Positions 1 to 8,775 of a stretch of DNA of 64,000 nt are shown in pieces (the first letter of the stretch is position 1; every line of letters begins with the position of its first letter). Both the position numbers and the translations under genes were made by a program. The stretch is from Sphingomonas sp. 37zxx. GTDB lineage: Bacteria > Pseudomonadota > Alphaproteobacteria > Sphingomonadales > Sphingomonadaceae. Location of the stretch: contig NZ_JROH01000017.1 in NCBI RefSeq assembly GCF_000786205.1, positions 1-64,000 on the forward strand, read 5' to 3'. A model generated the notes under the pieces. It ran no database searches. It had not been told where the DNA came from and saw only the letters and a list, made by a program, of their open reading frames with translations.

Positions 1-2
1 GA

Positions 3-245
3 CGCCCGCTTGACAAATATAGGAGCCTCAACGCCTTGGCCGAGACGATCAATGGCCTTTATAAGGCCGAGGTGATCCACAGGCGGGGCCCGTGGCGCAA
101 CTTCGAAGCCGTCGAGTTCGCCACGCTCGAATGGGTCGACTGGTTCAACCATCGCCGATTGCTGGAGCCCAGCGGCAACATCCCACCTGCCGATGCCGAG
201 CAACGATACTATGCCATGATGGACGACGTCCCCATGGCAGCGTAA
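3..245 (+). pseudogene. IS3-family transposase (OrfB), C-terminal fragment
   Basis: This is the last ~80 residues of an IS3-type DDE transposase, open to the left edge of the window and ending at a TAA at 243-245. The stretch NALAETINGLYKAEVI, the WVDWFNHRRLLEP block and the NIPPADAEQRYY tail are hallmark C-terminal sequences of the IS3 integrase core, where the E of AETINGLYK is the catalytic glutamate. Upstream of NALAE the frame reads DKYRSL rather than the usual Y-D-N, which looks like a five-residue interruption or a rearranged junction. Whether the gene is intact beyond the edge cannot be seen. It is followed by IS-end-like repeats, so it is probably a remnant of an insertion at the boundary of the catabolic region. 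Confidence 0.8.
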
Positions 246-248
246 CTT

Positions 249-284
249 AAACCAAATGGCCTCCGGCGATCCCGGTGCAGTTCA
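249..284 (+). repeat. IS-end-like repeat, copy 1
   Basis: A 36-base segment beginning AAACCAAATGGCCTCCGG lies four bases after the transposase stop, where the right end of an IS3 element is expected. It matches a second copy at 307-342 at 28 of 36 positions in the same orientation. Confidence 0.6.
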
Positions 285-306
285 AACCCCTCTGGCAGCG
301 CAAGCC

Positions 307-342
307 AAACCAAACTGCCTCCGAGAAATCCGGTGCGGTTCA
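307..342 (+). repeat. IS-end-like repeat, copy 2
   Basis: This is the second, diverged copy of the 36-base IS-end-like repeat (begins AAACCAAACTGCCTCCGA, ends CCGGTGCGGTTCA), 22 bases after copy 1. Two right ends in tandem suggest successive insertions or an imperfect excision. The bases from 343 to the TetR stop at 496 hold nothing else I can recognise. Confidence 0.55.
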
Positions 343-495
343 GGATCACTTCGCTCCGCATACCTTTGGCTTCCGACTGTTCGGAGGCCATGCGGGCGTT
401 TCAAAGATCACGGAACATTTCCGAAGCCAGATCGAATAGTTCCGGCGTTGGGCGCTTCTCAAACCGCGCGGATCAGTTTCTAGCGGCAGGGCACA

Positions 496-1116
496 TCAGC
501 GGCGAGCCGCCCCATAGGGCCAGGCGTATTCCAGCAGATCGGGCAGGATTCGCTCCGCAAATTCCTGCGCGTCCACGCCGTCGAACAGATAGTGCGTCTT
601 GCCGTCCAGAACCAGGCTGGCCATCCCGTGGATCGAGGACCAGACAAGGAACAGATCCGCCATGCGATCCGGCCCCGCCCCATCGCGCCGCCCGATTGCC
701 GCCGCAAACCCGGCCAGCGCCCGCCGGCTCGCCTCGGGATAGCGCGGGTCTTCGCGATCAATCAGGTCCGGGCGGAACATCAGGCGGAAGCGCCCAGGAT
801 GGGCCAGCGCAAAATCGACATAGGCGCGCGCCAGTCCGCGCATTGCCGCGTCCGGGGCGATGCCATCGGGCACGGCGTTGAGATAATTCCTCAGGCTGTC
901 ATAGCCGAGCAGCGCAACTTCGGTCAGCAGCCCCTTGATACTGCCGAAATGATGCGCCGGGGCACCAATCGACACCCCGGCAAGATGCGCGGCCTTGCGC
1001 AAGGAAAATCCCTCCAGCCCCTTGTCGCGGATAAGCGAATCCGCAGCTTCGATCATGGCCTGGCGCAAACTGCCATGGTGATACCCGGCGCGCGCCGGTA
1101 AGGGATCTTCTTGCAT
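496..1116 (-). CDS. TetR/AcrR-family transcriptional regulator
   Basis: A 206-residue one-component repressor. The N-terminal helix-turn-helix spans about residues 15-62 (GFSLRKAAHLAGVS, then the recognition part APAHHFGSIKGLL). The ligand-binding half contains the block FLVWSSIHGMASLVLDG, characteristic of the WHG-type TetR C-terminal domain. It is divergently transcribed from an SDR/DoxX pair whose start is 71 bases away, so it most likely controls that pair and itself from the shared 70-base intergenic region. The ligand is unknown. The length is normal for the family and the gene looks intact. Confidence 0.85.
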   Translation of the reverse strand: MQEDPLPARAGYHHGSLRQAMIEAADSLIRDKGLEGFSLRKAAHLAGVSIGAPAHHFGSIKGLLTEVALLGYDSLRNYLNAVPDGIAPDAAMRGLARAYVDFALAHPGRFRLMFRPDLIDREDPRYPEASRRALAGFAAAIGRRDGAGPDRMADLFLVWSSIHGMASLVLDGKTHYLFDGVDAQEFAERILPDLLEYAWPYGAARR

Positions 1117-1186
1117 CTATACAGTGTTCAAATAGGGCGTTACAAGTGACCTTATCGCTGTTCAGATTAACCCGCAAGGAGGGCTT

Positions 1187-2023
1187 ATGTCCAAGACCTG
1201 GCTTATTACCGGCGCCAATCGCGGCTTCGGTCGCGTTTTCGCCACCGCCGCGCTCGAACGGGGCGATCGCGTGGCGGCTACCGCGCGCAATCCCGACGCG
1301 CTGGCCGATCTGGTCGAGCAATATGGCGACCGCATCGTCCCGCTGCGGCTGGACGTGACCGACCGGGCGCAGTGCCTGGCCATAGTCGCGCAAGCCGCGC
1401 AGGCGCTCGGCACGCTCGACGTGGTCGTGAACAATGCGGGCTATGGCCTGTTCGGCATGGTCGAAGAAGTCACCGAACAGCAGATGCGTGCGCAGATGGA
1501 AGTCAATTTCTTCGGCCTGTTCCATATGACGCAGGCGGTTCTTCCGATCCTGCGCGCGCAGGGGCATGGGCATATCCTGCAAATGTCCACCGTGGGCGGG
1601 ATCGTGTCGTTCGCGGGCCTGGGCGCCTATCACGCCTCGAAATGGGCGGTTGAGGGTTTGTCCGAAGCGCTGTCGCAGGAAATCGCTGGAACGGGGATCA
1701 CGCTGACCCTGGTCGAGCCCGGCCCGTACCAGACCGATTGGGCGGGAAGCTCGGCGGTCCACACCACACCGATCGACGCCTATGCCCCCGTGCGGGAAGC
1801 GATGCAGGCGCGGCAGGCGCAGATGCCACCGGCGCTGTATGGCGAACCCGAAGCCACCGGCCCGGCGATCCTCGCACTCGTCGATTCCGATGCGCCGCCG
1901 CTGCGGATGTTCCTGGGCGTCCTGCCGACGATGGTCGTGCCCGACGCCTATGCCGCCCGGCTGGAAACCTGGGAAGCCTGGAAGGACGTGGCAGTCGCCG
2001 CGACCAAGGTGCGCCGTGACTGA
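1187..2023 (+). CDS. Short-chain dehydrogenase/reductase
   Basis: A 278-residue classical SDR with a Rossmann fold. The cofactor motif TGANRGFG is at residues 8-15, NNAG at 82-85, and the catalytic triad is S134, Y148 and K152 (YHASK). Basic residues after the second strand (TARNPDAL) suggest NADP(H). The start is set by a strong AAGGAGG about five bases before ATG. It overlaps the following membrane-protein gene by eight bases, which implies coupled translation. The divergent TetR gene is the likely regulator. SDRs of this length with oxidoreductase annotation are common in sphingomonad catabolic regions; the substrate alcohol or ketone is not inferable. Confidence 0.9.
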   Translation: MSKTWLITGANRGFGRVFATAALERGDRVAATARNPDALADLVEQYGDRIVPLRLDVTDRAQCLAIVAQAAQALGTLDVVVNNAGYGLFGMVEEVTEQQMRAQMEVNFFGLFHMTQAVLPILRAQGHGHILQMSTVGGIVSFAGLGAYHASKWAVEGLSEALSQEIAGTGITLTLVEPGPYQTDWAGSSAVHTTPIDAYAPVREAMQARQAQMPPALYGEPEATGPAILALVDSDAPPLRMFLGVLPTMVVPDAYAARLETWEAWKDVAVAATKVRRD

Positions 2024-2423
2024 GCCCGTGACGAACGCGAAACGGCGGCCCCTCGGGGCCGTCGCCGGCTGGGGATTGGCGCTTCTGGTGGCGGTAGTGA
2101 TGCTCGCCGGAGCATTCGGCCATTTGACCAGGCCCGAATATTTCGCGGTGCTGGTGCCGCATTTCCTGCCCGCAGCGCTGGTGCTGAAGGCAACTGCGGT
2201 GGTGCAGATCGCCATCGGCCTGGCCGCCTTATGGCCGCGCAGCCGGGCGCTGGCGGGGCTCGCCTTCGCGCTGTTGTGTGCGGCCTATATGCCGCTGCAC
2301 CTTTGGGACTTTTTCCGCCCGGACCCGGTGTTTCCGCCCCCCGGCGCCGCCGCCGTGCGGGTGATCGTGCAGATCGCCTTCATAGCGGCGGGCCTGACGC
2401 TGTGGAGCCGCCGCGCGCGGTAA
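2016..2423 (+). CDS. DoxX-like small integral membrane protein
   Basis: A 135-residue hydrophobic protein starting at a GTG that overlaps the SDR stop; a second GTG at 2028 is also possible. Four predicted membrane segments can be seen: GWGLALLVAVVMLAGAF, VLKATAVVQIAIGLAALW, a segment around LAGLAFALLCAAYM, and a C-terminal VRVIVQIAFIAAGL. The LTRPEYF...VPHFLP...ALVLKATAVVQIAIGLAAL pattern is typical of the DoxX/MauE-like membrane family. Its role is unknown; in this setting it may support redox chemistry or membrane partitioning of a hydrophobic substrate. It is co-transcribed with the SDR and followed by a strong hairpin terminator. Confidence 0.7.
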   Translation: MTEPVTNAKRRPLGAVAGWGLALLVAVVMLAGAFGHLTRPEYFAVLVPHFLPAALVLKATAVVQIAIGLAALWPRSRALAGLAFALLCAAYMPLHLWDFFRPDPVFPPPGAAAVRVIVQIAFIAAGLTLWSRRAR

Positions 2424-2429
2424 CAATCG

Positions 2430-2462
2430 CGCGGCGTAGCGTTCCGGCATCGCTACGCCGCG
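2430..2462. terminator. Bidirectional hairpin terminator
   Basis: A perfect 12-base-pair stem (CGCGGCGTAGCG paired with CGCTACGCCGCG) surrounds a nine-base loop and is followed on the plus strand by TCTTTCTG. It sits between the convergent DoxX-like and aldehyde dehydrogenase genes, so it probably serves both. Confidence 0.85.
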
Positions 2463-2485
2463 TCTTTCTGTGCCGCCGGTCGCCC

Positions 2486-3964
2486 TCAGCCGAGCAACAC
2501 GGTTTTGGTGCTGACAAACTCCATAATGCCTTCCTTGCCGCCTTCGCGCCCGAAGCCGGAGACGCCAACGCCGCCAAAGGGCGCCGCAAGGTGCATGTTG
2601 CCCGCCGTGTTGAACCCGACCGTACCCGAACGCAGCGCGCGGGCCAGCCGCCGCGCACGCCGCATGTCGCGCGTCTGGACATAGTTGGTCAGTCCATATT
2701 CGGTGCCGTTGGCGATCGCGACGCCCTCTTCCTCGGTGTCGAACGGGATGATCGACAGGACCGGGCCGAACACTTCATTCTGCGCCAGGCTGCTATCGGG
2801 ATCGACATCCACGAACACCGTCGGCGGAACGAAGAATCCCCCCGAAAGCTCGCCGCCCGCGCGCTCGCCGCCCAGGATCAGCCGCCCGGCCTTTTCCGCC
2901 TTGGCCTTTTCGATGATGGCGGTGACACGCTCCAACGCGGCCTGGTTCACCAGCGGGCCGGTGAACGTCGCTTCCAACAGCGGATCGCCGGTCACCAAAT
3001 GCTCGACCATCGCCTGAACGCCGGCGACGACATGGTCATAGACGCCGCGCTGCACCAGCATCCGGGTGGGCAGCGCGCATCCTTGCCCCGAATTGGCCAA
3101 CGCAAAGCCGGTCGAAAAGGGAATCGCCTCGGCAAGATCGGCATCGTCGAAGATCAGATTGGCCCCCTTGCCGCCCAGTTCGAACACCAGCGGCGTCAGA
3201 TGCGTCGAAGCTGCCTGCATGATCCGCCCGGCGGTGATCGGGCCGCCGGTGAAGCTGATCTTGTCGATGCCCTTGTGCGCCACCAGCGCGGCGCCGGTGT
3301 CCGCGCCGCCGATCACCAGATTGATGACGCCGTCGGGCAGCCCCGCCTGGTGCGCCAGTTCCATGAAGCGGATCGACGTGAACGGAGTGAACTCGGCAGG
3401 CTTCAGCACGATGGTATTGCCCGCCGCCAGCGCCGGCGGCAGCTTCATCGCGAGCGACAATAGCGGCGCGTTCCAGGTGATTACCATCGCCACGACGCCA
3501 AAGGGTTCGGGGATCGTGTAGACAAAGGCCTCGTCCTGTGTGGTATCGACCACCAGACCCTCCAGCCGATCGGCCCAGCCCGCATAATAGCGCGTCCACG
3601 CAACTGCGAAGCTGACGAAGCGCGTCGCGCCAAACCCGCGCGTCACGCCGTTTTCGAGCGTGGATAGCGTCGCCAGATGCTCGGCATCGGCCTGGATCAG
3701 TTCGGCCAGCCGCTCCAGGATTTCGCGCCGCTTCGCACCCGGCGTGTCGCGCCACATCGGCGCCGCCGCCCGCGCCGCCGCGACGGCGGCATCCACGGCA
3801 TCGGCTCCGGAAAGCGGGATCGATGCCTGCACTTCCCCGGTTGCCGGGTTCACATGCAGATGCGTGCCCCCCGCCCCATCGGTCGAGAGATCGCCCGCAA
3901 TGATCGAACCGACCTTGGGCAGGATATGGGCAGCTTCGGCATGGCGCTCACGCAGACCGTTCAT
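2486..3964 (-). CDS. Aldehyde dehydrogenase (NAD(P)+-dependent)
   Basis: A 492-residue member of the ALDH superfamily, oxidising an aldehyde to a carboxylate. Catalytic residues are in place: N165 (TWNAPL), E262 (FELGGKG) and the nucleophile C296 in NSGQGCALPTR. The start at 3964 (MNGLRERH) is preceded by GGAGA seven bases upstream; the frame stays open further but there it overlaps the GMC oxidoreductase. It lies 47 bases downstream of the GMC gene on the same strand, so an alcohol-to-aldehyde-to-acid sequence by GMC then ALDH is plausible. GQGC followed by ALPTR is slightly unusual for the family but is not inactivating. Confidence 0.93.
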   Translation of the reverse strand: MNGLRERHAEAAHILPKVGSIIAGDLSTDGAGGTHLHVNPATGEVQASIPLSGADAVDAAVAAARAAAPMWRDTPGAKRREILERLAELIQADAEHLATLSTLENGVTRGFGATRFVSFAVAWTRYYAGWADRLEGLVVDTTQDEAFVYTIPEPFGVVAMVITWNAPLLSLAMKLPPALAAGNTIVLKPAEFTPFTSIRFMELAHQAGLPDGVINLVIGGADTGAALVAHKGIDKISFTGGPITAGRIMQAASTHLTPLVFELGGKGANLIFDDADLAEAIPFSTGFALANSGQGCALPTRMLVQRGVYDHVVAGVQAMVEHLVTGDPLLEATFTGPLVNQAALERVTAIIEKAKAEKAGRLILGGERAGGELSGGFFVPPTVFVDVDPDSSLAQNEVFGPVLSIIPFDTEEEGVAIANGTEYGLTNYVQTRDMRRARRLARALRSGTVGFNTAGNMHLAAPFGGVGVSGFGREGGKEGIMEFVSTKTVLLG

Positions 3965-4010
3965 GATGTATTCTCCGGTGTTGGATCGGGAAGGAGCCGG
4001 GCGCGGCGCT

Positions 4011-5612
4011 TCAGCGCTGGCCCAGGAGGATTTCGCTGGCGCGCCAGCCGACCGCCATTGCGGGCGCGTTGGTGTTTCCAGAGGGAATGCGCGGAAAGAC
4101 CGAACAGTCCGCCACGAACAGGCCCGAAACGCCGCGCACCTGAAGCTGGGGATCGACGACATCGGTTTCGCTCGTCCCCATCGCGGCGGTGCCCACGGCA
4201 TGATAGCCGCAGCGGCCCAGCCGCGCGTAGAGATCGAGAATCTCGTCATCGCTCTGTGCGGCCGCCGTTGCATCGGTTTCGCCCACCACCAGCGCGTTCA
4301 GCGCGGGCTGGGTCATGATGTGGCGCACCGCGCGCGTACCCGCCACGGCGGTTCGGCGATCATAGTCGGTGTGGAGGTAATTGGGATCGATCGTCAGCGG
4401 CGCTTCCGGTTGCGCAGAGGTCAGGCGGACATGGCCTTCGCTGTCGGGCCGCAGGATATAGGAATAGCAATGCATTCCCGGTGCGTCTTCGAACCGGATC
4501 GGACCATTGCCCGCCGCCAGCGAATAGGGGTTGAACATGATCTGGGTATCCGGGCGATTGGCCCCCGCCGATGCCCGCACAAAGGCAATGGCCTCTGCCG
4601 CGCCGCGCGCCATCGGCCCTTTGCCCGCCAGCAGATACCGCAGCACATTCGCCATCAGCCGCGGGCCACCATAGTCGCGGTTGTCGCTGTCGCGCCAGCG
4701 CCGCAACCGGAAATTCACTGGCAGCACGATATGTTCACGCATCCGCTCGCCGACAAAGGGGCTGTGGTGGACGACGTCGATGCCGAGCGCGGCCAGCCGC
4801 GCGGCATCGCCGATTCCCGATAACTGCAGCAGACGCGGCGTGCCAAGCGCCCCCGCGCACAGGATGACGGCGCGGCGGGCCTTGAACGTCCGCGTCTCCC
4901 CGCCTGCCGATGCCAGCACGCCCACTGCCTTTTTATCTTCGAACAGCACGCGATCAATGCGCAGCCCACCGACGCATTCCAGGTTGCTGCGCCCGCGCGC
5001 CGGATCGAGAAAGGCGCGCGCAGCGCTTACCCGCCGTCCGCGCGCATCGATATTCCATTGCGCATAGCCCACGCCTTCCTGGACAGGGCCGTTCTGGTCA
5101 TCCTTTTCCGCCAGTCCCGCCTGCCCGCCCGCAGCGATAAAGGCATCGGCGAGCGCAGTGCGGTTGGGGTTGGTGGTGATCGCAACCGGGCCAGCTTCGC
5201 CACGGCTTTCGTCCGCACCCAGATGATGGTCCTCGATCGACCGGAAGATGCGGAGCATCTCCTCCCAGTTCCAGCCGGTGTTGCCCGCCTCGGCCAGAGC
5301 ATCATAATCCTCGCGCGCGCCGCGTATCCACACCATCCCGTTGATGCCGCTGGAGCCGCCGAACATCTTGCCCCGCACCCAGGTTTCCCCGACACGCGGC
5401 GACGCGGCATCGTTGGCAACGGGAAAGAAATGCGCGAACTTCGGATCGCTGAGCAGCTTGCCAAAACCCTTCGGCATGGCGCTGAGCCAATTCGGCTTCG
5501 GACCTTCCTCCAGCAGCAGCACCGAAGCGCGCCCATCCTTAGACAGCCGCTCTGCAAGCACCGAGCCAGCGGAACCCGCCCCGACGACGATGAAATCAAA
5601 TTCAGGTTTCAC
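4011..5612 (-). CDS. GMC-family FAD-dependent alcohol dehydrogenase/oxidase
   Basis: A 533-residue glucose-methanol-choline oxidoreductase. The ADP-binding motif VVGAGSAGSVLAE is at about residues 9-21. The GMC signature region includes GKMFGGSSGINGMVWIRG and GALGTPRLLQLSGIG. The C-terminal catalytic pair is H471 (GYHAVGTAAMG) and N515 (SGNTNAPAMA). I chose the GTG start at 5612 because GGAGAGG lies six bases upstream; an in-frame ATG at 5633 would place that ribosome binding site inside the gene. It likely oxidises a primary or secondary alcohol, passing the product to the downstream aldehyde dehydrogenase. It is divergent from a TetR gene. Confidence 0.92.
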   Translation of the reverse strand: MKPEFDFIVVGAGSAGSVLAERLSKDGRASVLLLEEGPKPNWLSAMPKGFGKLLSDPKFAHFFPVANDAASPRVGETWVRGKMFGGSSGINGMVWIRGAREDYDALAEAGNTGWNWEEMLRIFRSIEDHHLGADESRGEAGPVAITTNPNRTALADAFIAAGGQAGLAEKDDQNGPVQEGVGYAQWNIDARGRRVSAARAFLDPARGRSNLECVGGLRIDRVLFEDKKAVGVLASAGGETRTFKARRAVILCAGALGTPRLLQLSGIGDAARLAALGIDVVHHSPFVGERMREHIVLPVNFRLRRWRDSDNRDYGGPRLMANVLRYLLAGKGPMARGAAEAIAFVRASAGANRPDTQIMFNPYSLAAGNGPIRFEDAPGMHCYSYILRPDSEGHVRLTSAQPEAPLTIDPNYLHTDYDRRTAVAGTRAVRHIMTQPALNALVVGETDATAAAQSDDEILDLYARLGRCGYHAVGTAAMGTSETDVVDPQLQVRGVSGLFVADCSVFPRIPSGNTNAPAMAVGWRASEILLGQR

Positions 5613-5657
5613 GCGAACCTCTCCTTCATGCAAGACTAGGCAAACTTATCTATCTTC

Positions 5658-5663
5658 GTCAAC
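5658..5663. promoter_or_regulatory. Weak copy of the shared GT-N2-AC operator motif
   Basis: TCGTCAACTG in the GMC/TetR intergenic region carries the GTCAAC core found upstream of other operons here, 46 bases before the GMC start. The flanks match the consensus poorly, so this is the least certain member of the set. Read toward GMC it also supplies a TTGACG that could be a -35 element. Confidence 0.3.
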
Positions 5664-5782
5664 TGGGAACCGCGGATACCCGGTCCGTGTGCCGTTAATC
5701 GGGATTGCAGCATATCATTTTAACGCATATGCTTTAATTCTGCCGCCAGAAAATCGCCCAAAGGTTCGGGAAGAGCGCGCCG

Positions 5783-6439
5783 ATGAGGCTACCGATGTCG
5801 ATGAAAGCCACTGCACAGGCCCCGGCTTCCCGGAGCCAGAACACCCGGACGGCGCTGATCGAATGCGCCGAATCGCTGTTCGGCGCGCATGGCGTGGAGG
5901 GCGTGTCGCTGCGGCAGATCGGCGCGGCCAGCGGATCGGCAAATACCGGTGTCGTCGCCTATCATTTCGGCACGAAACAGGCGCTGTTGCAGGCCGTGAT
6001 CGAACATCGCCTGCCCGCGATCGAGGCGCGCCGCAGGGAATTGTTCGCACGCGCAGAGACGAGCGGTCGGGCGCTCGACCTGCGGGATTTGATGGAGATT
6101 TTGTACCTGCCTTTTTTCGAACAGGTCGATGCCGCGGGTCAGCACAGCTATGCCGCGTTCATGGGCGCGCTGTTCCGCGCCGATCTGATCGAAGTCCGCC
6201 AGGCGCTGAGTGCCGATTATCCGGTCACACGCGATGTGGCGCAGCGCATCACGGCGTTGCTGGACCCCGGCGCCGCTGCCCGGTTTCATCCGCGAATCGA
6301 GCTTGTCTCCGCCATGATCTTCGCCGCGATCCGTCGGCTCGACCACCCCGGCCTGACAGACGCCGCGCTTCGCTTTGAGGACGTGCTGTGCACCGCCTGC
6401 GCCGCGCTCGCCGCCCCGCCCTATCAGAACCGATCATAA
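5783..6439 (+). CDS. TetR/AcrR-family transcriptional regulator
   Basis: A 218-residue TetR-type regulator. The N-terminal HTH covers about residues 20-70, with GVSLRQIGAASGSANTGVVAYHFGTKQALLQAV, including the YHFGTK recognition-helix end typical of the family. The C-terminal half is a helical ligand-binding domain with no informative motif. The start is uncertain: in-frame ATGs at codons 1, 5 and 7 all lack a clear Shine-Dalgarno sequence. Divergence from the GMC/ALDH operon suggests it represses that operon. It is followed after 21 bases by the sulfatase gene, which has its own strong GGAGAGGA, so the two could also be co-transcribed. Confidence 0.88.
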   Translation: MRLPMSMKATAQAPASRSQNTRTALIECAESLFGAHGVEGVSLRQIGAASGSANTGVVAYHFGTKQALLQAVIEHRLPAIEARRRELFARAETSGRALDLRDLMEILYLPFFEQVDAAGQHSYAAFMGALFRADLIEVRQALSADYPVTRDVAQRITALLDPGAAARFHPRIELVSAMIFAAIRRLDHPGLTDAALRFEDVLCTACAALAAPPYQNRS

Positions 6440-6460
6440 TCGTTGGAGAGGAATTGAGTA

Positions 6461-8746
6461 ATGGATACCCCGCGCTTTGGAGCTTCATTGTTCGCCATCG
6501 CACTGGCCGGCATGGGCGGAATGACCGCCCCCGCCCGTGCCCAGCAGACAGCAGCCCCGGTGGCCACCGCAACCCCGCCCGTAATGGCCGCACCGCGCCC
6601 CAATGTGCTGGTCTGGATGCTCGACGATGTCGGCTTTGCCCAGCTTTCCAGCTATGGCGGGCTGGTCGAGACGCCCAATATCGATCGGGTTGCGCAGAGC
6701 GGCTTGCGCTATACCAATTATCACACCGCGCCGATCTGCTCGGCCAGCCGCGCGGCACTGCTGACCGGGCGCAATCCGCACAGCGTGCATGTCGGCGGTC
6801 ATTCCGGCGCGCCGCTGCCCTTCCCCGGCTATGACGGCATTGTTCCCGCAGAAGACGGCACCATCGCCGCCAATCTGAAGCAAGCGGGCTATCGCACCTT
6901 TGCGCTCGGCAAATGGGATCATCTGCCCAATGGCGACATGACCCCGGCCGGGCCGTTCACACGCTGGCCGACCGGCCAGGGCTTTGACAAATTCTATGGC
7001 TTTATCGGCGCCGACACCGATAATTGGACGCCCGCGCTCATCAGCGGAACCCAGGCGGTGCCCCGGCCCGATGACCCGGCCTATCACCTCAACCATGATC
7101 TGGCGAACCGGGCGATCGACATGATCGGCGCCCGCAATGCGCGCGAACCGCTTGCCCCGTTCTTCCTCTATTTCGCCACTGGAACCGCCCACGCCCCCCA
7201 TCACGCGCCCCAGGCGTGGATTGATCGCTACCAGGGCAAGTTCGACATGGGCTGGGACAAGGTGCGCGAAGCGGTGCTGAAGCGCGAAATCGCCCAGGGG
7301 CTGATCCCCAAGGGCACGAAGCTGGCACCGCGCCCGGAAGGAATGCCCGCCTGGGACAGCCTGTCCGCGGAGGACATGCGCCTCTATGCGCGGCAGATGG
7401 AGGTGTTCGCCGCCTCGTTGAGCTATGCCGATGCGGAGTTTGGCCGGGTATTAGATGCGCTGGAGCAGTCCGGCGAACTCGACAACACCATAGTTGTCGT
7501 CACGTCCGACAATGGCGCCAGCGCAGAGGGCGCCCATAACGGCACCTATAACGAGACGCTGTTCATGGCCGGCCACTATCCCACCGCCGACGAGAACCGG
7601 CCCTTCCTCGATCGCTGGGGCGGGCCGGAAACCCAGCCCCATTATGCCTTTGGCTGGGCCGTGGCCGGGAACACCCCGTTCCGCTATTTCAAGCAGACCA
7701 CCTATGAAGGCGGCATCCGCGTTCCCCTGATCCTGTCCTGGCCAAAGGGCATCGCGGCGCGCGGCGAACTGCGCCGGCAGTTCGTCAATGTCGATGATGT
7801 GGCCCCGACCCTGCTCGACCTGACTGGTGTCACGCTGGCGCCGGTCATCAACGACGTGCCCCAGACGCCGATGGAGGGAATGAGTTTCCGCTACAGCCTG
7901 GCCGCCGCCGATGCTGCGGACCGCAAGGGTGCCCAGTATTTCGAGATGTACGGCAATAAGGGCCTATGGTCCGATGGCTGGTCGATCGTCACCGCGCATC
8001 GGATGGACCCGTGGCGGATGGACCAGACCGGGCCGATCACCGAAGCCTGGGAACTCTATGATCTGACGCGCGATCCCGGCCAGACGGTGAACCTCGCCGG
8101 CCAATATCCAGACAGGGTCACGGCGATGGCGGCGGCATTCGATGCGCAGGCCCGGCAGTATAATGTCTATCCCCTCTCCAATTTCGGCGATTCCCGCGCC
8201 TTTGCAATGAAGGAGATGCAGGGTGAGATGATGCGCCGGAAGGGCAAATGGACCTATCCGGTGCCGGTCAGCCATATCGGCTATGGCGCGACACCGCCGC
8301 TGTCGGTTCGGCCCTATGCGATGACCGCGCATGTCGGAATCGCCACGGGGACCGAAACCGGGCCGATTTTCGCGCTGGGCGGTTCGATGGGCGGCATGGG
8401 GCTGTATCTGGAGAAGGGCGTGCCGACCTTTGCCTTGCGCGATCTTGCGGGCAACCAGATCACGGTAAAGGCGCCTGCACCGCTGGCGGCCGGAGAAACC
8501 GATCTGACGTTGACGATCGAACGCCCCGCCCTCCGCCCGATGACGCCCGAGCCGGTGATCGTGACAATCGCCGCCGGGGGCCAGACGCTGGTGCGCCAGC
8601 AGGTCGAAGCGGCGATCCCGATCGTCTATGGCATTTCCGAACCCTTCGATATCGGCATCGATTGGGGCAGCGCCGTCAGCCCGGCCTATCCCGCCGAACG
8701 CGCCTTTCCGGGCACGATCGGCAAGGTCGAATTCACCATTCGATAA
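6461..8746 (+). CDS. Secreted arylsulfatase (type I, formylglycine-dependent)
   Basis: A 761-residue sulfatase with a Sec-type signal peptide (hydrophobic residues 8-22, AxA-like site APARAQ near 24-28). The signature CSASR at residues 93-97 followed by AALLTGR supplies C93, the cysteine converted to formylglycine. Metal ligands include D55-D56 of MLDDVGF and the later SDNG block. It would hydrolyse sulfate esters in the periplasm or outside the cell. The last ~150 residues form a beta-rich extension (FDIGIDWGSAVSPAY and GTIGKVEF near the end), usual in the longer proteobacterial arylsulfatases. It is directly followed by its maturase. The sulfated substrate is unknown. Confidence 0.93.
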   Translation: MDTPRFGASLFAIALAGMGGMTAPARAQQTAAPVATATPPVMAAPRPNVLVWMLDDVGFAQLSSYGGLVETPNIDRVAQSGLRYTNYHTAPICSASRAALLTGRNPHSVHVGGHSGAPLPFPGYDGIVPAEDGTIAANLKQAGYRTFALGKWDHLPNGDMTPAGPFTRWPTGQGFDKFYGFIGADTDNWTPALISGTQAVPRPDDPAYHLNHDLANRAIDMIGARNAREPLAPFFLYFATGTAHAPHHAPQAWIDRYQGKFDMGWDKVREAVLKREIAQGLIPKGTKLAPRPEGMPAWDSLSAEDMRLYARQMEVFAASLSYADAEFGRVLDALEQSGELDNTIVVVTSDNGASAEGAHNGTYNETLFMAGHYPTADENRPFLDRWGGPETQPHYAFGWAVAGNTPFRYFKQTTYEGGIRVPLILSWPKGIAARGELRRQFVNVDDVAPTLLDLTGVTLAPVINDVPQTPMEGMSFRYSLAAADAADRKGAQYFEMYGNKGLWSDGWSIVTAHRMDPWRMDQTGPITEAWELYDLTRDPGQTVNLAGQYPDRVTAMAAAFDAQARQYNVYPLSNFGDSRAFAMKEMQGEMMRRKGKWTYPVPVSHIGYGATPPLSVRPYAMTAHVGIATGTETGPIFALGGSMGGMGLYLEKGVPTFALRDLAGNQITVKAPAPLAAGETDLTLTIERPALRPMTPEPVIVTIAAGGQTLVRQQVEAAIPIVYGISEPFDIGIDWGSAVSPAYPAERAFPGTIGKVEFTIR

Positions 8747-8775
8747 ACAAGGGAAGAGAAGGAATACGCCGCGTC

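Noticed and set aside
1117..1186. Possible palindromic TetR operator in the TetR/SDR intergenic region
   Set aside because: TGTTCAAA and TGTTCAGA resemble each other, but no convincing inverted repeat is present, so I did not annotate a site.
899..2215. A 438-codon minus-strand frame across the SDR and TetR start
   Set aside because: It covers the divergent promoter and two real genes, and shows no motif apart from out-of-frame sequence.
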